NCBI GenBank assembly: GCA_045047105.1 | Contig: JASFYQ010000129.1 | Location: 1 to 9,931, forward strand | Reading direction: 5' to 3' | Source: JADGAU01 sp045047105 | Lineage (GTDB): Bacteria > Pseudomonadota > Gammaproteobacteria > GRL18 | DNA length: 9,931 nucleotides | Shown here: positions 1-5,929 of the stretch, one piece after another | Numbering within the stretch: position 1 is the stretch's first letter | Layout: each line of letters starts with the position of its first letter | Notes under the pieces: model-generated | Told to the model about the DNA's origin: nothing | Seen by the model: the letters and a program-made list of their open reading frames with translations, nothing else | Database searches by the model: none | Made by a program: the position numbers and the translations under genes

Positions 1-2
1 AT

Positions 3-47
3 CAAGCAGGAATTGAGTTTACTGATATGGAAAAAATAGCAGCTTAA
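3..47 (+). CDS. possible 3' end of an unidentified gene cut by the window edge
   Basis: Reading from base 3 the frame is open for 14 codons and ends in TAA, giving QAGIEFTDMEKIAA. The other two plus frames stop early or in different places. The AGIEFTD stretch is loosely like the C-terminal end of some small helix-turn-helix proteins, but 14 residues cannot identify a family. The gene would converge on the histidine kinase gene, which is a normal arrangement. It could equally be chance in AT-rich DNA. Confidence 0.3.
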   Translation, partial: QAGIEFTDMEKIAA

Positions 48-146
48 ATTTGGGAATAAGATTTTTTAAATAATTGTCTAGATATTTGGGGTGCTATAAA
101 ACATTAATAACTCGTGCTATCTTGAATTGCAAAAAGAATAATACAA
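48..146. other. short intergenic region, left edge
   Basis: This AT-rich gap lies between the possible gene tail and the stop codon of the minus-strand kinase gene. The heptamer GTGCTAT occurs at 91-97 and again at 114-120. A weak AATTG/CAATT inverted repeat is at 125-129 and 144-148. I see no convincing rho-independent terminator for either flanking gene. Confidence 0.4.
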
Positions 147-2402
147 TTATATTTTTGAACAGTGTTCAGGCAACCATTCCTTCAAAACTTCTTGCAGCAC
201 AATTTGTTTCATGGGTTTGGTAATAAAATCATTCATTCCTGAAGCCAGGCATTTTTCACGATCACCTTGCATTGCATTTGCCGTTATAGCAATAATGGGT
301 ACGTCATGATTTAAGACTTTAGACTCTTTAGAGCGAATATGACTACTGGCCTCATAACCGTCCATGACGGGCATCAGACAGTCCATCAGTACCAAATCGT
401 AAGAAATGTCGTTTAGCAGTGAAATCGCTTCCTGTCCATTGGCAGCAAAACCAACATTAACACCTAGTTTTTTTAACATACCGCCAGCCACTTTCTGATT
501 GATGATATTATCTTCAACAACCAGAATTCGAGCATGGAATTTTAGGTGCTTTTCAGCGTTATATCGGGTAACCAATGGTTCATCATGACTGGTTATTTTG
601 CTCACTTGAAGAAGGATATTGTAAATTTCTGAAGGATTTACCGGTTTGCTGACATATGCATTAAACCCCATTTTTTTTGCCTTTTTAGCGTCACCACGTT
701 GAGCCTGTGAAGTTAACAGGATATTTCGCAAATCTAAAAATTGTTTCTGATGACGAATAGCTGAACATAACTGGACACCATCCATATTTGGCATCTGCAT
801 ATCGATAAAACAGATCGTATAGGGGTAATTTTGTTCAATACCTGCCTGAAGTTCCTGTAATGCATCTGAACCACTGGCCACCACCTGGTGTGCAATTTCC
901 CAGCTATTTAGAAGTTGGTCCAGATAAATTCGATTGGTATCATTATCATCAACCACTAGGATATTTTCCTGTTTTAAATCAGGTAAATGTATATAGTTTG
1001 AATCCTGTGATTCGGCACATTCCAGTTCCAAAGTAAACCAGAAGCTTGAACCTTTACCAGGTTCACTTTCAACGCCGATTTCTCCACCCATAAGTTTTGT
1101 CAGTTGCTGACTGATGGACAAGCCTAAACCTGTGCCACCATAATTCCTGGTTGTTGAACTATCAGCCTGAATAAATCGGTCAAATAAATGCTTGCAAGTC
1201 TTTTGGTCAATCCCAATTCCTGTATCCCTTATTTCAAAACGGATTAGATCATGATTGTTTGATTGGGACACAATATTGACATCAATAGCTATTTCACCTA
1301 TTTCGGTAAATTTGATGGCATTACCAACAAGATTCATCAGAATTTGGCGTATTCGGCCTGGATCTGCCCGATACCATTTATTTAAAACAGGTATATCCAG
1401 ACAAATGAATTCAAGATTTTTCTCATGGCATCGTAAAGCCATGCTTGAGCTGAATTCTGACAACAGATGACCCAGATTAAAATCAACCAATTCCAGGTCC
1501 AGCTTGCCCGCTTCAATTTTAGAAAAATCCAGTATATCATTAATGATAGTCAATAAAGATTCAGCACTGCTTTTTATTATCAAAGCCTTGAACTTTTGTT
1601 CCTTATTTAAATTATCATCTAGTAATAGGTCAAGCATACCGATGACTCCATTCATCGGAGTTCGAATTTCATGACTCATATTGGCCAGAAATTCACTCTT
1701 GGCATTGTTTGCTGCCTCAGCCCTCTCTCGTGCCTTGACTAATTCATCACGTGATCTTTTAAGATCACGTCGCATATTAAGAAAAGTCTGAATCAGTTCA
1801 CCCAGCTCGTCTTTATAGCTACGTTGTAACTCAGTTTCAAAATGACCACGAGCTAGCTGCTCAGAGGCATTTTTTAATTGTCGTAATGGGAGGTAAATTA
1901 TTTTATACTGACTTACAAGGCTGATCAGTAATATCACAATCATTGATAAAATAAATATCTGGTCAATAAGATGCAGACTATCAGAAATTTTTTGTTTTTC
2001 TTTTGACCAGTCCACATCCAGCTCTATATACCCCAGTTTTGTTCCACTGATTTCCAATTCATGAATGATATGAATCAATTCCAACTGGTCTTTTAACTGT
2101 TCATCAGTATGGAAAAGTGGATATAGTCGCTTTCCATGAAAATCAATAAGTTTTAAATTAAACCATTTACCATGATACAACTCTTGTTGGTAGTCCATAG
2201 CTGAATAAAGTACTGCCAGGTTATTTTCAAGGATACTTCTGACTATATCTGATTCACTGGCATTGATAATCTCTAGAGTTCGTTCTTTAAAATCCAGTTT
2301 TGATTTTGCTAATTGAGTTGGTTCCCAATAGAAATGTAAAAATAAAATGACCAGGGACACACCTAGCAAAGGGGGTAATAGAAGTTTGGTCTTTATATTC
2401 AA
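147..2402 (-). CDS. membrane hybrid sensor histidine kinase with two receiver domains (BarA/LuxQ-like architecture)
   Basis: This 751-residue protein is an inner-membrane sensor kinase. A transmembrane helix lies near residues 7-24. A periplasmic sensing region of about 120 residues follows, possibly Cache/PAS-like. A second helix is near 147-165, then a HAMP linker to about 215 and a helical linker. The HisKA motif SHEIRTP contains phosphoacceptor His244. The ATPase domain has N-box Asn361, the G1 motif DTGIGI at 393-398 and the G2 motif GGTGLGL at 422-428. Two receivers follow: REC1 with acidic pair Asp485/Asp486, Asp534 and Lys586, and REC2 with Glu630/Asp631, Asp674 and Lys729. All key residues are present, so it should be active. 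No Hpt domain is present, so a separate Hpt protein and output regulator would be needed. The start codon is TTG with no clear Shine-Dalgarno sequence. No in-frame ATG is seen back to about 2500, and the N-terminus MNIKTKLLLPP is typical of such kinases. The gene follows the PhnD-family gene by 50 bases, probably in one operon. Confidence 0.93.
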   Translation of the reverse strand: MNIKTKLLLPPLLGVSLVILFLHFYWEPTQLAKSKLDFKERTLEIINASESDIVRSILENNLAVLYSAMDYQQELYHGKWFNLKLIDFHGKRLYPLFHTDEQLKDQLELIHIIHELEISGTKLGYIELDVDWSKEKQKISDSLHLIDQIFILSMIVILLISLVSQYKIIYLPLRQLKNASEQLARGHFETELQRSYKDELGELIQTFLNMRRDLKRSRDELVKARERAEAANNAKSEFLANMSHEIRTPMNGVIGMLDLLLDDNLNKEQKFKALIIKSSAESLLTIINDILDFSKIEAGKLDLELVDFNLGHLLSEFSSSMALRCHEKNLEFICLDIPVLNKWYRADPGRIRQILMNLVGNAIKFTEIGEIAIDVNIVSQSNNHDLIRFEIRDTGIGIDQKTCKHLFDRFIQADSSTTRNYGGTGLGLSISQQLTKLMGGEIGVESEPGKGSSFWFTLELECAESQDSNYIHLPDLKQENILVVDDNDTNRIYLDQLLNSWEIAHQVVASGSDALQELQAGIEQNYPYTICFIDMQMPNMDGVQLCSAIRHQKQFLDLRNILLTSQAQRGDAKKAKKMGFNAYVSKPVNPSEIYNILLQVSKITSHDEPLVTRYNAEKHLKFHARILVVEDNIINQKVAGGMLKKLGVNVGFAANGQEAISLLNDISYDLVLMDCLMPVMDGYEASSHIRSKESKVLNHDVPIIAITANAMQGDREKCLASGMNDFITKPMKQIVLQEVLKEWLPEHCSKI

Positions 2403-2452
2403 AGTAAGTACCAGTAATTCAACAGCTACACAAGTTGCTAGAGGTATACTAT

Positions 2453-3283
2453 TTAAGGCTGCACATAAAAGCGTTCGAGACCTAATTTTTTTAAGGACAT
2501 GTAGTCTTCTAAACTAGCTATACCAATTTGTTTAATAGGAATTTTGGCCAATTGTTTCCTACCTTCATCCGTTTGTCCATATTTCAAAAGTGCCTGAGTT
2601 ACAGACACTTTGACTTTTTCTGGAACTGACGGTAATACAGCAAAGGGATGTGGTGTCACCTTGGTAGTTGTGTGAATAACTTTAAGCGCATCACGAAATT
2701 GAGACTTTTGTTGGCTTAGAGTCTTTTGCACTCCACCACCTGCTGTAGATTTATCCAATAAAACATTTAGATACACAGAATCATGTGTCTTCACATAAAC
2801 AGGAGTAATTTTAATACCAAAGTTATCAGCTAATTCTTGGCGCATCTGTAATGATGCACCCAGAGCATTAGGTGCTGGGAAAGCAATTTTTTCACCGTTA
2901 AGCTCTGTTGGTGAACTGATATTGCTATTTTTTTTTACAACTAATACACCATAAAGTTTTCGGCCATGATCTCTTATTAAAGGTTGATACCCCATCTTTT
3001 CATTAGCCATTACCAGGTGATAGGGGTTCATATAAGCAAAGTCAAATCTTCCTTCCTGAAACTCCCTCTCAAATTCTGGAATAGAAGGCGAACCACGAAG
3101 CTCAAAACTATACCCCGTTTCTTTTTCAAGATAATCAAGTATGGGGCGCCAAATGGAATGCAATTTTCTGGCTTCAAACTGAGGAACTACCCCTATAGAA
3201 TAAAAGACTTTATCATCATTTGCTATAGCTGAATTAGCAGTAAAGACGACTATGATAAAAAAAATTATAAAATACTTATACAT
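2453..3283 (-). CDS. periplasmic substrate-binding protein, PhnD (phosphate/phosphite/phosphonate) family
   Basis: This 276-residue exported protein has a signal peptide. It shows a short basic start, a hydrophobic core (IIFFIIVVFTA) and a likely signal peptidase I site after ANSAIA near residue 21. There is no lipobox cysteine, so it should be soluble in the periplasm. The mature part has PhnD-family features: the opening YSIGVVPQFEARKLHSIWRP, the segment GRFDFAYMNPYHLV at 78-91, and LNGEKIAFPAPNALGAS at 128-144. The family includes phosphonate and phosphite binders, but many members have unknown ligands. No transport genes lie next to it. It is immediately upstream of a hybrid histidine kinase on the same strand, so a role as ligand-sensing partner, as LuxP has for LuxQ, is plausible. 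That role is inferred. The start is supported by a GGAGG Shine-Dalgarno at 3288-3292, 8 bases from ATG. Confidence 0.85.
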   Translation of the reverse strand: MYKYFIIFFIIVVFTANSAIANDDKVFYSIGVVPQFEARKLHSIWRPILDYLEKETGYSFELRGSPSIPEFEREFQEGRFDFAYMNPYHLVMANEKMGYQPLIRDHGRKLYGVLVVKKNSNISSPTELNGEKIAFPAPNALGASLQMRQELADNFGIKITPVYVKTHDSVYLNVLLDKSTAGGGVQKTLSQQKSQFRDALKVIHTTTKVTPHPFAVLPSVPEKVKVSVTQALLKYGQTDEGRKQLAKIPIKQIGIASLEDYMSLKKLGLERFYVQP

Positions 3284-3428
3284 TAGTGATACCTCCGTTT
3301 ACATATTATATCTGTTAATTAATTTATAAATAACCAATTTAATCGTTATACTAAAAAATATAAATATGTCCTTAGTGCATATTTCAGCTATTTTAATTGA
3401 ATACCAATCTTACTGGAATTGTAATGTT

Positions 3429-3457
3429 ATAGATATAGATATAGATATAGATATAGA
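3429..3457. repeat. hexanucleotide tandem repeat (ATAGAT), about 4.8 copies
   Basis: Four perfect copies of ATAGAT run from 3429 to 3452, followed by ATAGA. The array sits in the middle of the gap between two divergent genes. Copy-number change by slippage would alter spacing in steps of six bases without touching a coding frame. Confidence 0.9.
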
Positions 3458-3540
3458 AGAAAGGATAAATATAACCCAAGTTTTAAATTCTAAAAATTTC
3501 CGCTTTTTGATAATGAATTAAAAAATACCTGCAGTGATCC

Positions 3541-3560
3541 TATAATTAAAGATATAATCT
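3541..3560 (+). promoter_or_regulatory. candidate vapBC promoter -10 region with small dyad
   Basis: TATAAT occurs at 3541-3546 and again at 3553-3558, about 35-50 bases before the antitoxin ATG. The second copy lies inside the inverted repeat AGAT-ATA-ATCT at 3550-3560, which could be an operator for self-repression by the antitoxin. No good -35 sits at the right distance from either copy. Confidence 0.3.
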
Positions 3561-3592
3561 ATAAAATAGACCTACTTTGGAGTAAACACAAA

Positions 3593-3847
3593 ATGCAATT
3601 AGAAGTACAACTGGGTGAACAAGGGCAGATACAGATCCCAGCCCTGTTAAGAAAAGCTCTTGGCTTCCATGCAGGTGAAAAATTAATTGCTAAAGATAAT
3701 CATGGACAATTAATTATAGAAAAAGAATCTATTATAAAAAGTAGGCTAAGAACAAAGTTTTCAAAAATACCTAAGGATATTGATTTGGCACAAGAGTTAA
3801 TTGAAGAACGAAATCATGATGCTATAAATGAAAACGCCAAGATATGA
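3593..3847 (+). CDS. vapB: VapB-type antitoxin, AbrB/MazE (SpoVT-AbrB) fold
   Basis: This 84-residue protein would be the antitoxin of a type II pair. Residues 1-45 have the swapped-hairpin AbrB DNA-binding pattern: LGEQGQIQIPALLRKALGFHAGEKL, then a short strand GQLIIEK. The C-terminal part, with AQELIEERNHDA at 66-77, matches the pattern of the toxin-binding tail in AbrB-type VapB proteins. It would bind and block the PIN toxin and, with it, repress its own promoter; this is family knowledge. The start has a GGAG Shine-Dalgarno at 3579-3582, about 10 bases before ATG. The stop TGA overlaps the toxin start as ATGA, which points to translational coupling. The subfamily name VapB rather than MazE rests on the PIN toxin partner. 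Confidence 0.85.
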   Translation: MQLEVQLGEQGQIQIPALLRKALGFHAGEKLIAKDNHGQLIIEKESIIKSRLRTKFSKIPKDIDLAQELIEERNHDAINENAKI

Positions 3848-4224
3848 GTGTTGTTATTGATGCATCAGCTCTATTAGCATGGCTACATAATGAACCTGGA
3901 AGTGATGTAGTTGAAGAACAGCTAGATCAATCTATTATATCTGCTATCAACTGGTCAGAAGTTGTCCAAAAAGCTTTATCAAAAGATATAGAGGTTGATG
4001 GCATGAAGGAGGATATTGAGGCTCTTGGTGTCAAAATTGAAGCGGTTAATGTATCTACGGCTGAATTGGCTTCGTATATTTGGCTTGAAAACAAAAAACT
4101 GGGTTTGTCTATAGCCGATAGAATTTGTTTAGCCCTTGCTCAAGAGAAAAAACTCACCGTATTAACTGCTGATAAAGAATGGACTAAAGTTATCACTGAT
4201 ATTAAAGTACAACTTATTCGTTAA
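3844..4224 (+). CDS. vapC: VapC-type PIN-domain ribonuclease toxin
   Basis: This 126-residue protein has the full length of a VapC toxin. The conserved acidic residues of the PIN active site are visible: Asp6 in VVIDASALLAWL, Glu39 in NWSEVVQKA, Asp92 in GLSIADRICLALA, and Asp110 in LTADKEW. These bind the metal ions used to cut RNA, commonly tRNA or rRNA in this family; the target here cannot be told. The start codon overlaps the antitoxin stop by four bases (ATGA), so the pair is co-translated. There is no sign of damage. Such pairs often sit in mobile or accessory DNA, and a possible attachment-site remnant lies about 130 bases downstream. Confidence 0.92.
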   Translation: MSVVIDASALLAWLHNEPGSDVVEEQLDQSIISAINWSEVVQKALSKDIEVDGMKEDIEALGVKIEAVNVSTAELASYIWLENKKLGLSIADRICLALAQEKKLTVLTADKEWTKVITDIKVQLIR

Positions 4225-4253
4225 ATTGTACTCATAAAGTGTTGTGATTTAGA

Positions 4254-4350
4254 ACTTAACTATAAAGATGGAATTGTTTTTTAGTAACACTTGAAGTAAC
4301 AACAGAAACCAAATATAGATTTAATTTTATTTATTTTCATATAGTTAGGT
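4254..4350. repeat. imperfect 11-base inverted repeat enclosing 97 bases
   Basis: ACTTAACTATA at 4254-4264 faces TATAGTTAGGT at 4340-4350; 10 of 11 positions pair and the remaining one is a possible G-U. The outer seven bases fit the RYYYAAC and GTTRRRY pattern of integron attC core sites. The inner L boxes expected of an attC do not pair well, so an attC call is weak. It could also be the ends of a small decayed element. Confidence 0.4.
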
Positions 4351-4356
4351 TGACGT

Positions 4357-4380
4357 TTCAACTGCCCCCCGCCTCCACCA
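4357..4380 (+). other. possible attachment-site remnant: 3' end of tmRNA (ssrA)
   Basis: The segment reads TTCAACT, G, six C, then GCCTCCACCA. This is the layout of a tmRNA 3' end: a T-loop (TTCAACT), a C-rich T-stem arm, an acceptor arm CGCCTCC able to pair with a GGGGGCG 5' end, and encoded ACCA. There is one extra base compared with the E. coli spacing. The sequence 5' of the T-loop does not pair with the T-stem arm, and there is no tmRNA body or tag frame upstream, so it is not a gene. The 3' end of ssrA is a well-known integration target. An orphan copy in this orientation would mark the far end of an island lying to its left. Confidence 0.45.
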
Positions 4381-4466
4381 CTTTAAGGCTCTTCTCCGCT
4401 TTAATTAATTAAACCCATATAAATCAACAGATTATAAAATATACTTGCTAGTGAAATTGGCTGACA

Positions 4467-4485
4467 TTGACTATTTTTGACTATT
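4467..4485. repeat. direct repeat TTGACTATT, 10-base period
   Basis: TTGACTATT occurs at 4467-4475 and 4477-4485, so the two copies lie on the same face of the helix. Each contains a -35-like TTGACT. They lie about 40 bases upstream of the broken reading frame at 4523 and may be the remains of its control region. Confidence 0.5.
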
Positions 4486-4522
4486 CTGGCCTTTGTGTAG
4501 ACACGATTTTTTTAGTGAGATT

Positions 4523-4696
4523 ATGTCTATAAGCACTTTACTTTAGTTAAATGTTGATGCAGAATTAAATCAGAAAATTTTAGAAACTAATTCTAATGAT
4601 AGCATTAATCAATTTACTATATAAGCTATATCAGCATGCAAAAAAATATTAATATTATTAAATTTAAAGCATAAACTTAAAAAAACAGCCATTTAA
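4523..4696 (+). pseudogene. possible relic of a small gene with two in-frame stops
   Basis: From ATG at 4523 the frame reads MSISTLL, a TAG at 4544, then LNVDAELNQKILETNSNDS and INQFTI, a TAA at 4622, and a lysine-rich tail to a TAA at 4694. The middle part resembles the start of a ribbon-helix-helix antitoxin-like protein, with a strand of the LNVDAEL type followed by helices. The match is only by pattern. The alternative is that this is chance in AT-rich DNA. Confidence 0.22.
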
Positions 4697-4864
4697 TGCT
4701 TTTATCTAAATTAGCTCAGTCCACCCTAACTCAGCCATAAGAGTGATTGATATTTTTAGCATTTCATACCAAATTTACAGACATAGCTGAACCAAAGAAC
4801 AAACTTAATCATTCCTACAGAACCGTCATCATAATTGAGAGAGAAATTTCTGTTTTTACTTTTT

Positions 4865-5755
4865 TTATCCTTTAAGTTGTTGGCGAAATAGTTGTATTAA
4901 TAACTCAATATTTTTACCATTTGAATAGTTGGGTCGAGTTATAAAAGCTATTCTTCTATGTGGCGTAGGCTCATTTAAATGGGCAGCCTTTAATTTTGAA
5001 TGGCTTAATAATTGCTCTAATGCCATTTCAGGTATCAATGTCGTTCCCATACGCCCAATGACCATTTGTACTAACATTTGTAAACTGGTTGATTCAAGAG
5101 ATGAGTTTGTTGTACTAGAGGGTAATTTACATGCAGCTAGTGCATGATCTTTTAAGCAGTGTCCTTCTTTTAACAGCATTAGGTGAGAGACATCAAGTTC
5201 AGCACTTGTAATTTCTGATTGTTTTGAAAGTGGATCATTACAATGCGTCACCCAATAAAAGTCCTCCTGCCAAAACTCAAAGGCAAGCAAGCCTTCAATA
5301 TCATAAGGTAATGCCAAAATACCAGCATCCAGTTCACCCTTGCTAACTTTATTAACCAAGGTTTTTGATTGTTCCTCCGTAATACTCAACTTAAAACAAG
5401 GATATTGTTGGTAAACATTGGGTAGTACTTTTGGTAATAGATAGGGACCGATAGTAGGAATGATACCAATAGACATCGGGTAACTTAGTGGTGCTTTTAG
5501 TGATTGACCCAGCTGCTGGATATCGTTCATCTGAAGTTTGACCTGCTGTGCTTTTTCAAGAAAGTTCGCACCAACTGCTGTGATGAGTACCTTTTTATTA
5601 TCACGTTCAAAAACCTGAAATCCCAATTGTTTCTCCATTTCAGTTATCGCTGTACTTAGAGCAGATTGTGAAACGAAGCAAAGCTCAGAAGCTTTTTTAA
5701 AGTGCAGGTTTTTTGCTACAGCAAGTGCATAAGTAATCTGTTTGAGTGTAATCAT
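4865..5755 (-). CDS. oxyR: hydrogen peroxide-sensing LysR-family regulator OxyR
   Basis: This 296-residue protein has the LysR layout. A winged helix-turn-helix lies in residues 1-60 (FKKASELCFVSQSALSTAI and LGFQVFERDNKKVLIT), followed by a linker helix and a two-lobed sensing domain. The redox switch is intact: Cys200 in LKEGHCLKDHAL and Cys209 in AACKL match E. coli Cys199 and Cys208, including the nine-residue spacing and the GHCLxD context. Oxidation to a disulphide would turn the tetramer into an activator of peroxide genes. It is divergent from ahpC, a usual target, and katA is close by. The start has an AGGA Shine-Dalgarno 8 bases before ATG. The oxyR promoter overlaps an inverted repeat, consistent with self-repression. 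Length is close to the 305 residues of E. coli OxyR. Confidence 0.95.
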   Translation of the reverse strand: MITLKQITYALAVAKNLHFKKASELCFVSQSALSTAITEMEKQLGFQVFERDNKKVLITAVGANFLEKAQQVKLQMNDIQQLGQSLKAPLSYPMSIGIIPTIGPYLLPKVLPNVYQQYPCFKLSITEEQSKTLVNKVSKGELDAGILALPYDIEGLLAFEFWQEDFYWVTHCNDPLSKQSEITSAELDVSHLMLLKEGHCLKDHALAACKLPSSTTNSSLESTSLQMLVQMVIGRMGTTLIPEMALEQLLSHSKLKAAHLNEPTPHRRIAFITRPNYSNGKNIELLIQLFRQQLKG

Positions 5756-5785
5756 GAATTATTTCCTGAAATCATTATTCAATTT

Positions 5786-5831
5786 AATAGAATGATGTGT
5801 TCTATTTTAATTGATTTATTAGATTAATCAA
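5786..5831. promoter_or_regulatory. candidate OxyR operator: two inverted repeats in the oxyR-ahpC gap
   Basis: AATAGAA (5786-5792) and TTCTATT (5800-5806) form a perfect 7-base dyad with a 7-base spacer. TTGATT (5811-5816) and AATCAA (5826-5831) form a second dyad with a 9-base spacer. Their centres are about 25 bases apart and together span about 46 bases, similar to the footprint of an OxyR tetramer. The first dyad contains ATAG and CTAT, but spaced by 11 bases rather than the 7 of the E. coli consensus. Confidence 0.45.
5804..5831 (-). promoter_or_regulatory. candidate oxyR promoter
   Basis: On the minus strand TTGATT (5831-5826) and TAAAAT (5809-5804) are separated by 16 bases, a good sigma-70 pattern. 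Transcription would start near 5797 and give a leader of about 40 bases. The -10 overlaps the right arm of the AATAGAA/TTCTATT dyad, so a regulator bound there would block oxyR. Confidence 0.5.
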
Positions 5832-5832
5832 A

Positions 5833-5843
5833 TACTCTATCAT
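5833..5843 (+). promoter_or_regulatory. weak candidate ahpC -10 region
   Basis: TACTCT (5833-5838) lies 16 bases after TTGATT at 5811-5816, and TATCAT (5838-5843) overlaps its end. Either could be the ahpC -10, just downstream of the proposed OxyR site as expected for an activated promoter with poor consensus. The leader would be about 80-90 bases. Confidence 0.3.
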
Positions 5844-5929
5844 ATTTCCAACGTTGAGACAGACATCAACAGAAATAATAAATAATAGTTTAAACAACTC
5901 TTAAACAATACATAAAAAGGAACTTAACC

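Larger units (their letters stand above)
3284..3592. other. divergent intergenic region between the PhnD-family gene and the vapBC pair
   Basis: This AT-rich stretch must hold promoters for both directions. On the minus strand a TATAAT lies at 3305-3310, but it would leave a very short leader and has no good -35, so it is uncertain. A hexanucleotide tandem repeat lies at 3429-3457. Candidate -10 elements for vapBC lie at 3541-3558. I see no gene in it. Confidence 0.5.
4225..4864. other. 640-base region without an intact gene
   Basis: This stretch between vapC and oxyR is mostly AT-rich and carries no long open frame on either strand. It holds an 11-base inverted repeat spanning 4254-4350, a C-rich tmRNA-like 3' end at 4357-4380, the palindrome TTTAATTAATTAAA at 4400-4413, a 9-base direct repeat at 4467-4485 and a short broken reading frame at 4523-4696. 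A 7-base inverted repeat AAAGCAT/ATGCTTT at 4666-4672 and 4696-4702 is followed by one more T (four Ts, 4700-4703). I see no clear terminator for vapBC or oxyR. The mixture fits decayed or recombined accessory DNA. Confidence 0.6.

Noticed and set aside
1255..1470. 71-codon plus-strand open frame
   Set aside because: It lies opposite the kinase ATPase domain, has no recognisable protein features, and is a shadow of the conserved minus-strand frame.
2984..3232. 82-codon plus-strand open frame
   Set aside because: It is antisense to the PhnD-family gene, which has a signal peptide, Shine-Dalgarno and family motifs.
2453..3283. Phosphonate uptake operon
   Set aside because: Only a PhnD-family binding protein is present. 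No permease, ATPase or C-P lyase genes are in view, so a transport or degradation operon cannot be claimed.
3429..3457. Short tandem repeats considered as a CRISPR array
   Set aside because: The unit is six bases with no spacers. It is a simple sequence repeat.
4237..4292. AAGTGTT/AACACTT inverted repeat as the vapBC terminator
   Set aside because: The arms are 7 bases with a loop of over 40 bases and no T run follows, so it is unlikely to terminate transcription.
4365..4379. G-quadruplex potential on the minus strand (four short G runs)
   Set aside because: The runs are mostly two bases long, and the pattern is better explained by the tmRNA-like acceptor and T-stem sequence.
4351..4380. 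Complete tRNA or tmRNA gene
   Set aside because: Only the 3' terminal part is recognisable. The 5' arm, the body and the tag-coding frame are absent, and vapC occupies the upstream DNA.
4400..4413. TTTAATTAATTAAA palindrome as an operator
   Set aside because: Palindromes made only of A and T are expected by chance in DNA this AT-rich, and no gene start lies nearby.
4929..5147. 72-codon plus-strand open frame
   Set aside because: It is antisense to oxyR over the redox-switch region. The minus-strand frame explains the sequence.
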